64,000 bases of DNA from Prochlorococcus sp. MIT 1223 (GCF_034092465.1 NZ_CP139303.1:1268865-1332864), one strand, 5' to 3'. Shown: positions 1 to 10,104, counted from the stretch's first letter. The notes: generated by a model not told the origin, from the letters alone. Program-made: numbers and translations.

Positions 1-2
1 TA

Positions 3-506
3 ATTATAGAAATTGGTAATTTTGATTCTTTTTATCTAAAAGGTCGTTTCTTTAGCTCTGATGAAATCCTGGCTTTAACGAATCAAACAAGAAAGCTTTT
101 ACCTGATATTCCTTTGTCTGTAACAGTTCCTCATACCTTGCCTTTAGACAAGCAATCACAATTGGCATTGGATTTAGCGGATATAGGTGCAGATATAATT
201 CAAACTGAGGGTGGTACATCTGCGAAGCCCCATAGTGCAGGGACACTAGGTTTAATTGAAAAAGCTGCCCCTACATTGGCTGCTGCTCATGTGCTTTCTG
301 AAACGATAGATAAATCAAATTTCAATATCCCTATTCTTTGCGCATCTGGTCTGTCAACAGTAACTATTCCTATGGCATTTGCTACTGGTGCATCAGGAGT
401 AGGAGTTGGATCGGCAGTAAATAAATTAAAGACTGAAATTGAAATGATAGCAGCTATTAAATCTTTAAGAGAAGCAACTAATTCTTCAAGAAGTTTAGTT
501 AAATAA
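3..506 (+). CDS. ycf23: Ycf23/DUF561 family protein (5' end outside window)
   Basis: The reading frame is open from base 3 with no start codon in the window, so the N-terminus is missing. A TTG at 114 is internal. The protein has the look of a TIM-barrel of the Ycf23/DUF561 family found in cyanobacteria and red-algal plastids: SVTVPHTLPLD near the start, then ADIIQTEGGTS, ICASGLSTVT and ASGVGVGSAVNKL near the end. The last two resemble the phosphate-binding strands of such barrels. The function is not established; a link to nitrogen status has been suggested for the family. It is followed by uvrB on the same strand after about 80 bases. Family assignment is firm; role unknown. Confidence 0.85.
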   Translation: MIEIGNFDSFYLKGRFFSSDEILALTNQTRKLLPDIPLSVTVPHTLPLDKQSQLALDLADIGADIIQTEGGTSAKPHSAGTLGLIEKAAPTLAAAHVLSETIDKSNFNIPILCASGLSTVTIPMAFATGASGVGVGSAVNKLKTEIEMIAAIKSLREATNSSRSLVK

Positions 507-586
507 TTCTAATCAATTAAACATGAAAGATATTCTTCTGATTAAAAATAATAAAAGATCGTAATTACCATATTTATATATATTAA

Positions 587-2623
587 ATGTCTATTTATAA
601 TCTTCAATCACCCTATACTCCTAAAGGAGATCAGCCAAAGGCTATTCGACAATTAGTTAAAGGATTAAATGATAGAAAAAACTTTCAGACTTTATTAGGA
701 GCGACAGGTACTGGTAAAACATTTACTATTGCAAATGTAATTGAACAGACAGGAAGGCCCGCACTTGTTTTAGCTCATAACAAAACTCTTGCAGCTCAAC
801 TTTGTAATGAATTAAGAGAGTTCTTTCCTGATAATGCAGTTGAATACTTTATTTCATATTACGATTACTATCAACCCGAAGCTTATGTTCCTGTTAGTGA
901 TACTTATATTGCTAAGACATCTTCTATTAATGAAGAAATAGATATGCTTCGTCATTCAGCAACTAGGTCTTTATTTGAAAGGAAAGATGTAATAGTTGTT
1001 GCATCAATTAGTTGTATTTATGGGTTAGGAATACCTAGTGAATATCTTAAGGCATCTATAAATTTTAAAGTAGGAGAAGAAATAGACATAAGATCTTCTC
1101 TTAGGCATTTAGTAAATAATCAATATACTAGAAATGATATTGAACTTACTAGAGGAAGATTTAGGATTAAGGGAGATGTATTAGAAATTGGACCAGCTTA
1201 TGATGATCGACTTGTAAGAATAGAGTTATTTGGAGAAGAAATAGAAGCAATTAAATATATTGATCCAATTACTGGAGAAATAATTGAGAATCTTCAGACA
1301 GTCAATATATATCCAGCGAAGCATTTTGTTACACCTAAAGATAGATTAAAACTTGCTATAAAAGATATCCGAAATGAATTAAAGGAGCGTTTAGATTGTT
1401 TTCAAGAGGAAGGAAAATTACTAGAGGCACAAAGATTAGAACAACGAACTAAATATGATTTAGAAATGCTTCAGGAAGTAGGTTATTGTAATGGTGTAGA
1501 AAATTATGCTCGTCATTTATCGGGAAGGTCTGAAGGTACTCCCCCAGAGTGTTTAATTGACTACTTTCCTGATAATTGGTTGTTAATAGTAGATGAAAGT
1601 CATGTCACGTGCCCTCAACTTCGTGCAATGTATAATGGAGATCAATCTAGAAAAAAAGTATTGATTGAGCATGGATTTAGGTTGCCAAGTGCTGCTGATA
1701 ATCGACCTTTAAAGAGTCAGGAATTTTGGGAAAAAGCAATTCAAACATTATTTATTAGTGCTACACCGGGAGATTGGGAATTAGATCAAAGTAAAGATAA
1801 TATAGTTGAACAAGTTATTAGACCTACAGGTGTATTAGATCCATTAGTCGAAGTTAGACCTACAGAAGGACAAATTGATAATTTACTTCTAGAAGTTAAT
1901 AAAAGAGTTGTTAAAAATCAAAGAGTACTTATTACGACTTTAACAAAACGTATGGCTGAGGATTTAACTGATTACTTATCTGAAAATAGTGTGAGAGTTC
2001 GTTATCTTCACTCTGAGATACATTCTATTGAGAGAATAGAGATAATACAAGATTTACGTAATGGCGAATATGATGTTTTGGTAGGTGTAAATCTTTTAAG
2101 AGAAGGGTTAGATCTTCCGGAAGTTTCATTGGTAATTATTTTAGATGCAGATAAAGAAGGTTTTCTTAGGGCTAAAAGGTCATTAATTCAAACAATTGGA
2201 CGAGCTGCAAGGCATGTAGATGGTTTGGCGATTATGTATGCAGATAATATGACTGACTCTATGTCTCTAGCCATCGATGAAACAAATAGACGTCGTATAA
2301 TCCAGGAAAAGTATAATGAAGTTAATGGTATAATTCCTAAACAGGCAGGTAAAAAAGCTAATAATTCTATTCTTAGTTTTCTTGAACTAACTAGACGCCT
2401 ACAAAACCAAAATTCATCCAAAGATTTCATCGATATTGCTACTGATGCTGTAGATAAAATATTAACAAAGAAGGATGTAGAGATTTCATTAGAAGAATTA
2501 CCAAATTTAATTAACCAACTAGAAAGCAAAATGAAATCTGCTGCTGAAGATTTAAATTTTGAACAAGCTGCAGCTTTGAGAGATCGAATCAAGAAACTCC
2601 GCCATAAGTTGGTAGGAAAATAA
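587..2623 (+). CDS. uvrB: UvrABC excinuclease subunit B
   Basis: UvrB is the damage-verifying helicase-like subunit of nucleotide excision repair. It is loaded by UvrA and then recruits UvrC for dual incision. The 678-residue length is normal. The Walker A motif GATGTGKT is at residues 38-45, the damage-probing beta-hairpin [12 protein letters not shown] at about 91-102, a DESH Walker B near 336, helicase motif VI (QTIGRAARH) near 540, and a C-terminal UVR domain (residues about 640-675) that contacts UvrC. The ATG start is followed directly by the conserved N-terminus. The gene converges on the aspartate kinase gene with a single base between the two stop codons. Confidence 0.98.
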   Translation: MSIYNLQSPYTPKGDQPKAIRQLVKGLNDRKNFQTLLGATGTGKTFTIANVIEQTGRPALVLAHNKTLAAQLCNELREFFPDNAVEYFISYYDYYQPEAYVPVSDTYIAKTSSINEEIDMLRHSATRSLFERKDVIVVASISCIYGLGIPSEYLKASINFKVGEEIDIRSSLRHLVNNQYTRNDIELTRGRFRIKGDVLEIGPAYDDRLVRIELFGEEIEAIKYIDPITGEIIENLQTVNIYPAKHFVTPKDRLKLAIKDIRNELKERLDCFQEEGKLLEAQRLEQRTKYDLEMLQEVGYCNGVENYARHLSGRSEGTPPECLIDYFPDNWLLIVDESHVTCPQLRAMYNGDQSRKKVLIEHGFRLPSAADNRPLKSQEFWEKAIQTLFISATPGDWELDQSKDNIVEQVIRPTGVLDPLVEVRPTEGQIDNLLLEVNKRVVKNQRVLITTLTKRMAEDLTDYLSENSVRVRYLHSEIHSIERIEIIQDLRNGEYDVLVGVNLLREGLDLPEVSLVIILDADKEGFLRAKRSLIQTIGRAARHVDGLAIMYADNMTDSMSLAIDETNRRRIIQEKYNEVNGIIPKQAGKKANNSILSFLELTRRLQNQNSSKDFIDIATDAVDKILTKKDVEISLEELPNLINQLESKMKSAAEDLNFEQAAALRDRIKKLRHKLVGK

Positions 2624-2624
2624 T

Positions 2625-4385
2625 TTATTTTTCTCCTAACTTAAAGAATTCATGAACAGCATTTAAGGCTTTTATTCCGTCTGCCTCTTTAACTACACAA
2701 GTAGTCCTGATCTCACTAGTTGCGATCATTTCAATGTTTACACCTTTCTTTGCTATTGCTCTAAACATTTTTCCTGCAGTACCCACTGTATTTGGCATTC
2801 CTGCACCAACAGCACTGACTCTTGCAATTGCTGGACCTTCTTTAAATTCCGCTTTTAGCCATTTACTTAATAAGGGAGATAATGCATTCTCAGCTGCATA
2901 ACGATCATGTTTCTTCAGGGTAAAACTTAAGTCTTTGCTCCCATCTTTTTGCTTTCGTTCTGATTGGACAATTGTATCTAAAGTAATCCCTCCATCAGCT
3001 AATGCGGAGCAAATTGCTGCAGTAGTACCTGGCTGATCTGGCACTTTAGTTACGCTTACTTGTGCTTGATCAAGATCTAGTGCAACCCCTCTAACTTCAG
3101 GCTCATCATTAGACTTATTAATAGGATTCACGTTAATTTGTTTATCAGATAGTTCAAAACATTCGCTTACAGCGCGTAAGGCTTTTTTCCCAAGCTCTGC
3201 ATCAATAACACAACTCACTTTGACTTCACTAGTTGCAATTAAACGTATATTTATACCTGATTTAGCCAATGTTTCAAAGAAGGTTGCGGCTATCCCTGGT
3301 CTGCCCATTATGCCTGCTCCACTAATACTTAGCTTGGCCATATTGTTTTGACTTGTAAGGTTACCTCCTAAAGATTTGATGAAGTAATCACATTGTTTTT
3401 TTGCCTTTTCGCATTGATCATTACCGACAGTAAATGTAATGTCATTACTGTTTTCTTCGCGTATAGCTTGTATTATTAAATCTACATTTACCCCTCCGTC
3501 TGAAAGTTTTTCAAATAAATTTGCAGCAACACCTGGTTGATCAGGTATATGAGATAGACCAATGACAGATTGATCTTCCATTAATTCCAGCCCATCAACA
3601 GGGCGACTGTGTTCCAGCCCTTTTTGATTTGCGGAACGATTACTTTGACTAGTTAATACTGTTCCAGGAAGATTATCCCAACTAGAGCGAACTAAAAGTT
3701 TTACCCCATAATTTCTTGCGATTTCAACTGCTCTTGGATGTAATACAGCAGCTCCAAGACTTGCTAATTCCAGCATTTCATTACAGGTGATATTTGACAT
3801 CAATTGCGCATTAGGCACATTTCGGGGATCACTTGTTAATACCCCTGGAACATCTGTATAAATTTCACAAGCACTAGCGTTTAAGGCGGCTGCTAAGGCT
3901 ACTGCAGATGTATCAGACCCCCCCCTGCCTAAAGTTGTGATTTCAGCGGTCCCTCCACTTCCAAGACTCGTCCCTTGAAAGCCAGCTACAACAACTACAT
4001 AACCTTGATTAATAAGAGTTTTGATGCGCTCTGTACGAATTTCTAAGATTCTTGCTCTGCCATGAGATGACTCAGTAATGATTCCAACTTGACTCCCAGT
4101 CATTGAGACTGAAGGGATTCCTAGTTTATTTAGAGCTATTGACAATAATGCAATAGTTACTTGCTCGCCTGTTGCAAGTAACATGTCCATTTCTCTTTTA
4201 GGCGGGTTCATATTTATTTCTTTTGCCAGAGCGCTTAATTCATCTGTTGTTTTGCCCATCGCAGAAACAACAATTACCAGTTCATCTCCAGATTCTTTAC
4301 TGGTCGCAATTTTTGCTGCAACAGATTTAATTCTGTCTACGGTTCCAACTGAAGTCCCTCCAAATTTTTGAACCAGTAATCCCAT
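2625..4385 (-). CDS. lysC: Aspartate kinase with four ACT domains
   Basis: This enzyme phosphorylates L-aspartate, the first step towards lysine, threonine, methionine and isoleucine. The kinase domain begins with KFGGTSVG at residues 7-14 and contains GRGGSDTSAVALAAAL and the TDVPGVLTSDPR substrate loop. The C-terminal half (about residues 270-586) has four ACT-like repeats, visible as recurring PDQPGVAA, GRPGIAAT, PDQPGTTA and PNTVGTAG motifs. That matches the long (about 590-600 residue) cyanobacterial form, where lysine and threonine act as feedback inhibitors. It lies 50 bases downstream of holA on the same strand, and the two may be co-transcribed. Confidence 0.96.
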   Translation of the reverse strand: MGLLVQKFGGTSVGTVDRIKSVAAKIATSKESGDELVIVVSAMGKTTDELSALAKEINMNPPKREMDMLLATGEQVTIALLSIALNKLGIPSVSMTGSQVGIITESSHGRARILEIRTERIKTLINQGYVVVVAGFQGTSLGSGGTAEITTLGRGGSDTSAVALAAALNASACEIYTDVPGVLTSDPRNVPNAQLMSNITCNEMLELASLGAAVLHPRAVEIARNYGVKLLVRSSWDNLPGTVLTSQSNRSANQKGLEHSRPVDGLELMEDQSVIGLSHIPDQPGVAANLFEKLSDGGVNVDLIIQAIREENSNDITFTVGNDQCEKAKKQCDYFIKSLGGNLTSQNNMAKLSISGAGIMGRPGIAATFFETLAKSGINIRLIATSEVKVSCVIDAELGKKALRAVSECFELSDKQINVNPINKSNDEPEVRGVALDLDQAQVSVTKVPDQPGTTAAICSALADGGITLDTIVQSERKQKDGSKDLSFTLKKHDRYAAENALSPLLSKWLKAEFKEGPAIARVSAVGAGMPNTVGTAGKMFRAIAKKGVNIEMIATSEIRTTCVVKEADGIKALNAVHEFFKLGEK

Positions 4386-4435
4386 TTATTGTTTTGAATG
4401 TATAGATTGATTATTTCAGTTTTTGCTAAAAAAAA

Positions 4436-5443
4436 TCAAAACTTTGTTAGGAGACCATCTTGGAAAGCCTGGAAAGGCTTACTACCTTTTTTAAGACTAA
4501 TTTCAATCTCTAATAAGCAATTTAGTAGGTTTAGGAATAAACCGGATTCTTTTCCTTGTATTTGTTTTCTTATTACATAAATACGTTTTGGATTAGCTAT
4601 ACCGGCTGTTTTTGCAATAAAAGCAACATCTTTATGATTATTCTTCTCTAGGAGGCTTACCCAAAGCCAGCCTCTAATTTGTGTGGTTAATGAAGCAAGT
4701 AATCTTAGGGCTGGTTCTCCTGAAATTAGTAAGGCATTAATTCGTATAAGCGCTTCACCAACGTTTTGTTTTAAAAGGGATTCTCCTACTTGGAAAGAGT
4801 TTGTAGTTATCCCTTCTATAGATTCATTAACAGTTTCTAAACTAATTTTATTGTTTTTTTCTTTTCTAATTCCTTTTTCTTTTGATTCTTGTAATAATGA
4901 GATCTTTTCTAATTCTGAAATCAACCTAGAGCTATCATTTCCAATTGCTTCTACTAGGGAAATAATAGCCTCTTCTTCAATCTTCATGCCTAAGTCTTTG
5001 GCTGTAATTCTTACTAATTGCTTTTGACCTTCTGAATCCCATATAGCTGGAAGATTGAAGCTCTTTTCATGAGCTTTATTTGATTGAATTAGCTTTTTTA
5101 AAATTTTTGTTGTTTTTAATCTGCCATCTGGTTTCAGATCATGTATTAAAAGAAGATGTGTGCTCTCAGGAATTACATTTATTACTTCTTCAAATTTCTG
5201 AGCAAGTTCAGTTTGGCATCCATTACAAAAAGGACTTTTTTGTACTAACACTACTCTGCAACCATTCCCAAATGGTGGCACTCTTGCATCTTCCAGCGCT
5301 TTATTGGCTTGTTCAATATCGTTGCCATTTAACCTGCTTATATTCATTGTATGCCAAGCAGGGTCAACAATATTTGTAATAAGTTTTTCTATAGCTCTGG
5401 TTCGCGAGCCCGAATCATCTCCCCAAATTAGATGTATTGGCAT
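4436..5443 (-). CDS. holA: DNA polymerase III, delta subunit
   Basis: The delta subunit opens the beta sliding clamp as part of the clamp loader. This 335-residue protein starts MPIHLIWGDD, the usual cyanobacterial HolA opening, and has the weak AAA+-like fold of the family without a Walker A motif. LLLIHDLKPDGRLKTTK lies at about residues 98-114, and the collar domain in the last third contains RINALLISGEPALRLLASL. Sequence conservation in HolA is low, but length, start and these blocks agree. It is divergent from cobH and upstream of the aspartate kinase gene. Confidence 0.9.
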   Translation of the reverse strand: MPIHLIWGDDSGSRTRAIEKLITNIVDPAWHTMNISRLNGNDIEQANKALEDARVPPFGNGCRVVLVQKSPFCNGCQTELAQKFEEVINVIPESTHLLLIHDLKPDGRLKTTKILKKLIQSNKAHEKSFNLPAIWDSEGQKQLVRITAKDLGMKIEEEAIISLVEAIGNDSSRLISELEKISLLQESKEKGIRKEKNNKISLETVNESIEGITTNSFQVGESLLKQNVGEALIRINALLISGEPALRLLASLTTQIRGWLWVSLLEKNNHKDVAFIAKTAGIANPKRIYVIRKQIQGKESGLFLNLLNCLLEIEISLKKGSKPFQAFQDGLLTKF

Positions 5444-5500
5444 TGACTATGAAATGATTTCATTATTTTCATTATTCATTAATTACTTTATAAAAGATTG

Positions 5501-6133
5501 ATGCAAAGTGATCACCCCATTTTTAAGAAAAGTTTGAAAATTATTCAATCTCAGCTTGGATTTACTGGATTAAATGATTTAGAGCAACAAGTGTTGGAAA
5601 GACTAATTCATACAACTGGTGATTTTGCTATTCAGCATTTGTTGAAATTTAGTCCAGATGCGTGTCAAATTGGCATCTCTGCATTGAAATCAGGAGCTCC
5701 AATTCTTACTGATACTGCAATGGCTATGGCTGCTATAACTCCTATGGCCTCAAGAACATTATGTTCCCAAGTTAACTCTGTTTTGGATTGGGCCCCAAGT
5801 TCGGTTGAAGGTAACCAAACAAGAATAGGAATAGGTATGAAGAATGCTTGGATTGAGCTTTCGCGCAAATTTACAAATAGTCAATCACCAATTGTAATTA
5901 TAGGAAGCGCACCTACTGGATTGGACTCTTTATTGGATTTAATTGACTTAGGTTTGAATGCCCCAAGTTTGATTATAGGAATGCCAGTTGGGTTTGTTGG
6001 AGTTACTCAAAGTAAAAATCGGTTGCTTACCTATGATTGTCCACAAATTCTTTTAGAAGGAAATCGTGGAGGTGCTGCAATAGCAGGTGCAACTGTTAAT
6101 GCTTTATTAAGGGCAGCGATCTTATCTCATTAA
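5501..6133 (+). CDS. cobH: Precorrin-8X methylmutase
   Basis: CobH/CbiC moves the methyl group from C-11 to C-12 in precorrin-8X, giving hydrogenobyrinate on the way to (pseudo)cobalamin. The sequence shows HPIFKKSLKIIQ at the N-terminus, the ILTDTAMAMAAI block near residue 67, and GMPVGFVGVTQSKNRLL near residue 163. All are hallmarks of the family, and the 210-residue length is standard. A TTG lies one codon upstream of the chosen ATG and would add one residue. The gene is divergent from holA and convergent with mutS, separated from the latter by a perfect inverted repeat. Confidence 0.95.
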   Translation: MQSDHPIFKKSLKIIQSQLGFTGLNDLEQQVLERLIHTTGDFAIQHLLKFSPDACQIGISALKSGAPILTDTAMAMAAITPMASRTLCSQVNSVLDWAPSSVEGNQTRIGIGMKNAWIELSRKFTNSQSPIVIIGSAPTGLDSLLDLIDLGLNAPSLIIGMPVGFVGVTQSKNRLLTYDCPQILLEGNRGGAAIAGATVNALLRAAILSH

Positions 6134-6164
6134 TTAGAATGAAATTATTTAATTTCATTCTAAT
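6133..6164. terminator. Perfect 15-bp inverted repeat, likely bidirectional terminator
   Basis: Two perfectly complementary 15-base arms (6133-6147 and 6150-6164) are separated by only TT. The left arm starts on the last base of the cobH stop codon. The right arm ends two bases before the mutS stop codon, which reads on the other strand. The stem is AT-rich and followed by T-rich sequence on both strands. Its position between two converging genes fits a shared terminator. This is inferred from structure and position only. Confidence 0.6.
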
Positions 6165-6165
6165 A

Positions 6166-7983
6166 TTATTTCCTATTTGAGATGTTGATATTTTTATTTT
6201 GTTTTGTCGAATTATTACTTTGAAGTTGATTTAAAATATTTTTTGCTCTTTCAATTACATGTTTTGGTACACCTGCTAGTCGAGCTGCTTCTATTCCATA
6301 ACTTTTATTAGAACCTCCAGGGATTATTTCATGCAAGAAACAAAGATCTTCTCCAGTTTCTTTAACTAATACTTGATAGTTTACTACATTACTTAGGTTT
6401 TTAGATAGTGAGTTTAATTCATGATAATGTGTAGCAAATATTGTTCTGCTTTTAATTACATCAGCTAAATATTCACTTACTGACCAGGCTATAGATAAGC
6501 CATCGAATGTTGAAGTACCACGTCCTATTTCATCTAGAAGAACAAGAGAGTTTTTTGTTGCTTGATTAAGAATAAAGGCTGTTTCTGCCATCTCTACTAT
6601 AAATGTAGATTGCCCAGCAGCTAGATCATCTACTGCACCAACGCGGGTAAAGATTCTATCTACAGTTGTCATTGATGCTTTTTGAGCAGGAACCCAGCTT
6701 CCTATTTGAGCTAACAATTGAACTATACCTATTTGTCTTAGATAGCAACTTTTTCCACTAGCATTAGGTCCAGTAAGTATTATCAGATTAAAATTATTTC
6801 CAATATTAATATCATTAGATTTAAACTCCTTTTCAACAAGCATTTGCTCTACAACTGGATGTCGACATTTCGTTATATTCATCGTATTTGAAACACCATC
6901 GCTGCAGTTGCTTGTAACTATTGGTTTGCAATATGAATTTGTTGCAGCAATCTCTGCCAGACTGATTAGTGCATCTAAGCCTGCAATTGCCTTTGCAGAT
7001 TTACGAATCTCTTGTGCACTTTCACCTACAATTGACCTAAGATTACAAAAAAGTTCATACTCTCTTTGCGAAGATCTTGATTTTATTTGAAATATCTTTC
7101 CTTCTCTAGCTTTGAGATCTGGCGTGATAAATCTTTCTTCATTTGCTAATGTTTGTCTTCTAATCCAATGTTGAGGAACATTCTTTGCTTTTGATTTGCT
7201 AACTGAAAAAAAGTATCCAAATGTTCTATGATATTGGAGTTTTAAGTTATTAATACCACTATCTTTTTTTTCATTTTTTTCTTGGCTTTTAAGCCAGTTT
7301 TCTTGATCATCTATTTGATTTCTTAAACCATCAAGAAGCGGATCAACTCCATCATGAATGAGTCCACCTTCAGTTAAGCTTAAAGGGGGGTTGTTAATTA
7401 GTTGATGGTTAATTTTTTCCGCTAGTTTTATAAGATTAAGATCAATGTCTTTAAGGGGTAATAACCATTTTGGAGATTTCCGGGGTAGCCCTTTCAAGCA
7501 TGAAGCTAAACGAGGTAACCTTTCTAATCCATCTGCAATAGCCACTAAATCACGACCACTCGCTTGTCCCGCCCCAGCTCGCCCAGCTAAGCGTTCGAGA
7601 TCTCCCATTGCTCTCAATAAGCGACGAAGTTTAACTCTTAGGGAACTTTCATTAACAAGCATGCTTACGACTTCTTGTCGTTCCAATATCGATTTAACTG
7701 ATACAAGGGGAGCCTCTAACCATCTGCGAAGGCATCTTCCTCCCATCGCAGTTAGTGTTCTATCAATTGCCCATAAAAGTGATCCTTGGAATTGACCATC
7801 TTTTTGAGTAATTGTAATTTCGAGATTTTTTCTGGTTTGTGAATCAATTAAAAGTATTTCTTCTGAGCAAATAAGCTGTGGTAACTCTAAAGGGATTTTT
7901 GATTTGTTCCCATCTAATAATTCATCAGAAGGTTTTGTTTCTCGTAAATAGTTGATTAGTCCACCGGCTGCTCTTAAAGCCAA
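6166..7983 (-). pseudogene. mutS: DNA mismatch repair protein MutS, C-terminal part (separated by frameshift)
   Basis: This frame holds the MutS core, clamp and ATPase domains. It begins in conserved sequence ([14 protein letters not shown]) that lies inside a normal MutS, so it is not a complete gene. The Walker A motif TGPNASGKS, the Walker B region [16 protein letters not shown], and the FATHYHEL motif are intact. The protein ends with the usual short, poorly conserved tail. The nominal TTG start at 7983 has no reason to be a real initiation site. The matching N-terminal part is in another frame just upstream; removing one base from the T run on the coding strand (7987-7990) joins both into about 927 residues, a normal picocyanobacterial MutS length. 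Confidence 0.9.
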
Positions 7984-8950
7984 TGGAAAACTCTTTTAAC
8001 CCAATTCCATGGGTGGTACTTAAGTTGTAATGCTTTTTTAAAGAAGCCTCAGCCTCTATGAAACTAAAAGGTGTAATTTCTACTTTCGTTAAGTGGAGAT
8101 TTGAAGGACACCAAGAGTTTGAGTCTGAGGTGTTTTGGTCTCCCCAGATAAGTTCTGAGGTTTCACTTTTCATTAATTCTTGATAGAGACTATTGCTACC
8201 TTTACCTTGTCTTACAAAAAACTCGCCAGTACTTACATCTGCAGTTGCAAGTCCCCAATTAATTAGTTGATTGTTTGTATTTTTTTCAATTAATATTGCT
8301 CCTAACCAATTATTTTTTCTTGCTTCAAGCATTCCTTCTTCAATAATTGTTCCTGGAGTAATAATTCGGGTAATACCTCTTTTAAGAAGAGCTCCTCCTT
8401 TGCTGGGAGTAGTTTCTAATTGATCACAAAGCGCAATAGATATTCCTCTTTGAACTAATTCTCCGCAATATCGTTCGACAGCATGATGCGGTACTCCTGC
8501 CATAGGTACTCGACCTATCGCTTTACCGCCTTCTTTTCCAGTAAGAGTTAATTCTAATAATTGAGAGAGCTTAATTGCATCTTCAAAAAAACATTCAAAA
8601 AAATCACCAAGTCTATAAAGCAAAACTCTGTCTGGATTTTTAATTTTAAGTTCTACATAGTGCTTTAGCACTGGAGTCAATTCATCGATATTGACCTGAC
8701 TGTGATGAGACCAGGGAGGGAGATCATTGCTTATTGCAGAAATACTCTCCTTAGAATCATCCAGCGCCGATTTTGTATAAGAATCAAGATTTTTTCGTGA
8801 ACGAGGGCGTGCTTTTGAATCAGAAGCTAATTCATCATCTGAAAGGTAATCATCATTATTAGTTTGCTTGCTAATAGCACTTTTTTGCTTTATCTCACTA
8901 TCTTCAGGCCCTGTAAACAAGCTGCCTTGTAATGTTTCTTCGGCAGCCAT
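7925..8950 (-). pseudogene. mutS: DNA mismatch repair protein MutS, N-terminal part (truncated by frameshift)
   Basis: This is the mismatch-recognition end of MutS. After a low-complexity charged leader of about 110 residues it shows LTPVLKHYVELK, then RLGDFFECFFEDA, which contains the Phe-X-Glu mismatch wedge. The GRVPMAGVPHHAVERY and RIITPGTIIEEGML blocks of domain I follow. After about 320 residues the frame leaves the family (KSSRWTNQ...) and stops at 7925. I chose the ATG at 8950 (MAAEETLQGSLF) because the extension upstream to 9067 does not resemble MutS. As written, the protein would lack the lever, clamp and ATPase domains and should be inactive, unless the frameshift is a sequencing error. 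Confidence 0.88.
7987..7990 (-). other. Frameshift site in mutS (four-base homopolymer)
   Basis: On the coding strand the sequence reads GAG TTTT CCATTGGCTTTAAGAGC. With four T the frame gives EFSIGFKSS and soon stops. With three T it gives [11 protein letters not shown], which is the conserved MutS sequence. One extra base in this run therefore explains the split gene. Confidence 0.85.
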
Positions 8951-9004
8951 TGTTTTTTTTCTGCCAAATGATTGTTGGCATAGTAAGGGGAATTTTTGGT
9001 TTTG

Positions 9005-9061
9005 CATGTGAAGCCTCGCGACAACTCTGTAAGACCTTGTCGAAAAATTGCATTTCACATG
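9005..9061. promoter_or_regulatory. Nested inverted repeats between mutS and psbZ
   Basis: CATGTGAA (9005-9012) is repeated inverted as TTCACATG (9054-9061). Inside it, CGACAA (9019-9024) faces TTGTCG (9037-9042). The element sits in the divergent region between mutS and psbZ, about 50 bases upstream of the psbZ start. It could be an operator or a structured leader. I recognise no known regulator site in it. Confidence 0.35.
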
Positions 9062-9109
9062 TGACAATTGTTTGATATCTAGAGCCTAGGCTCGATAGCA
9101 ACGATTCTC

Positions 9110-9307
9110 ATGCAAGCCATTAGCTTCATTCTCGCGAATGCCCTTTTATTCGCATCATTGATATTGGTAGTTGGTGTTCCTGTCCTCTACATGACTCAAG
9201 CAGATCCTTCTAATCCAAGAAATGGAGAAATTAGAAAGATCGAAATTATTGGTGGAGTTTGGTTCCATTTGGTTTTAGCTAATGGTGCTATTGCCGGATT
9301 GGTTTGA
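9110..9307 (+). CDS. psbZ: Photosystem II protein Z (PsbZ/Ycf9)
   Basis: This 65-residue protein has two hydrophobic segments, about residues 4-28 and 46-64, joined by a short polar loop. That is the topology of PsbZ, a small PSII subunit at the edge of the CP43 side that helps peripheral antenna interaction. The segment LVVGVPVLYMTQ after the first helix matches the conserved LVVGVPV stretch of PsbZ. The loop and second helix are more divergent than in freshwater cyanobacteria. The place next to ribH and mutS is, from memory, usual in picocyanobacteria. The assignment rests on the N-terminal half and context. Confidence 0.75.
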   Translation: MQAISFILANALLFASLILVVGVPVLYMTQADPSNPRNGEIRKIEIIGGVWFHLVLANGAIAGLV

Positions 9308-9363
9308 ACTTGAGCAATTCATATGCGAAGGTTGTAATAATTTAGAACTTCCGCCAATAAGAA

Positions 9364-9840
9364 ATGGCCACATTTGAAGGGCTTTTTACACAATCCTCTT
9401 CTTTGAAGGTTGGTATTGTTGTTGCTCGATTTAATGATTTGATCACTAATAAGCTCTTATCGGGGTGTCTCGACTGCTTATCCAGGCATGGAATAGATGT
9501 CTCAGCTAATAGCTCACAATTAGACACAGCGTGGGTTCCTGGATCCTTCGAATTGCCATTAGTGGCTCAATCCTTTGCAAAAAGTGGGCGCTATCAAGTG
9601 GTTATAACTCTTGGGGCTGTAATTAGGGGAGACACCCCACACTTTGATGTTGTGATCTCTGAAGCTAGTAAAGGTATCTCAGCTGTCTCTAGAGAAACTG
9701 GAATCCCAATAGTATTTGGGGTTTTAACCACTGACAATATGCAGCAAGCCCTTGAAAGAGCTGGAATAAAAAATAATTTAGGCTGGAACTATGCTTTACA
9801 AGCCTTAGAGCTGGGCTCTTTAATGCAAAAACTTGGTTAA
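9364..9840 (+). CDS. ribH: 6,7-dimethyl-8-ribityllumazine synthase
   Basis: Lumazine synthase condenses the ribityl-aminopyrimidine with dihydroxybutanone phosphate, the penultimate step to riboflavin, and usually forms an icosahedral or pentameric shell. The 158-residue protein shows [17 protein letters not shown], the substrate loop [13 protein letters not shown], the [14 protein letters not shown] phosphate and active-site block (with the catalytic His), and [21 protein letters not shown]. All are typical and intact. It follows psbZ by 56 bases on the same strand. Confidence 0.97.
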   Translation: MATFEGLFTQSSSLKVGIVVARFNDLITNKLLSGCLDCLSRHGIDVSANSSQLDTAWVPGSFELPLVAQSFAKSGRYQVVITLGAVIRGDTPHFDVVISEASKGISAVSRETGIPIVFGVLTTDNMQQALERAGIKNNLGWNYALQALELGSLMQKLG

Positions 9841-9928
9841 AATAAATTCCAAATAATTAGTTCAATTGACCATTGCACCTTTTTTAGTGCATGCTGTTTT
9901 TATAAAGGGTTTCAAATTCCTTTTTCTT

Positions 9929-10000
9929 GCGGATGTAGCTCAGTGGTAGAGCATCTCCTTGCCAAGGAGAATGTCGAGAGTTCGAATCTCTTCATCCGCT
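9929..10000 (+). tRNA. tRNA-Gly(GCC)
   Basis: A 72-base cloverleaf. The acceptor stem GCGGATG (9929-9935) pairs with CATCCGC (9993-9999). The D arm contains AGCTCAGTGGTAGAGC. The anticodon stem CTCCT/AGGAG frames the loop with GCC. The T arm has the universal TTCGAATC. CCA is not encoded. A short T run follows the gene and may act in termination. Confidence 0.97.
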
Positions 10001-10104
10001 TTTTAGGTGAACAATCAATTATTCTTGTATTTTTATCTCATAGATATCAACATTTTTAATTATTCTGATAGAAATTTATGAAGGAATAGTCCAAAATTTA
10101 GGAG

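Noticed and set aside
2188-2592. 134-residue open frame opposite the 3' end of uvrB
   Set aside because: It is antisense to conserved uvrB codons, has no motif and no plausible ribosome site; a shadow frame.
7925-7990. Programmed ribosomal frameshift in mutS
   Set aside because: A +1 shift would be needed, and there is no slippery codon with a following stop, nor a stimulating structure that I can see. A mutation or sequencing error is simpler.
8951-9067. Longer N-terminus for MutS from an upstream in-frame start
   Set aside because: The extra residues do not resemble MutS and cover the inverted-repeat region upstream of psbZ; the ATG at 8950 is the simpler start.
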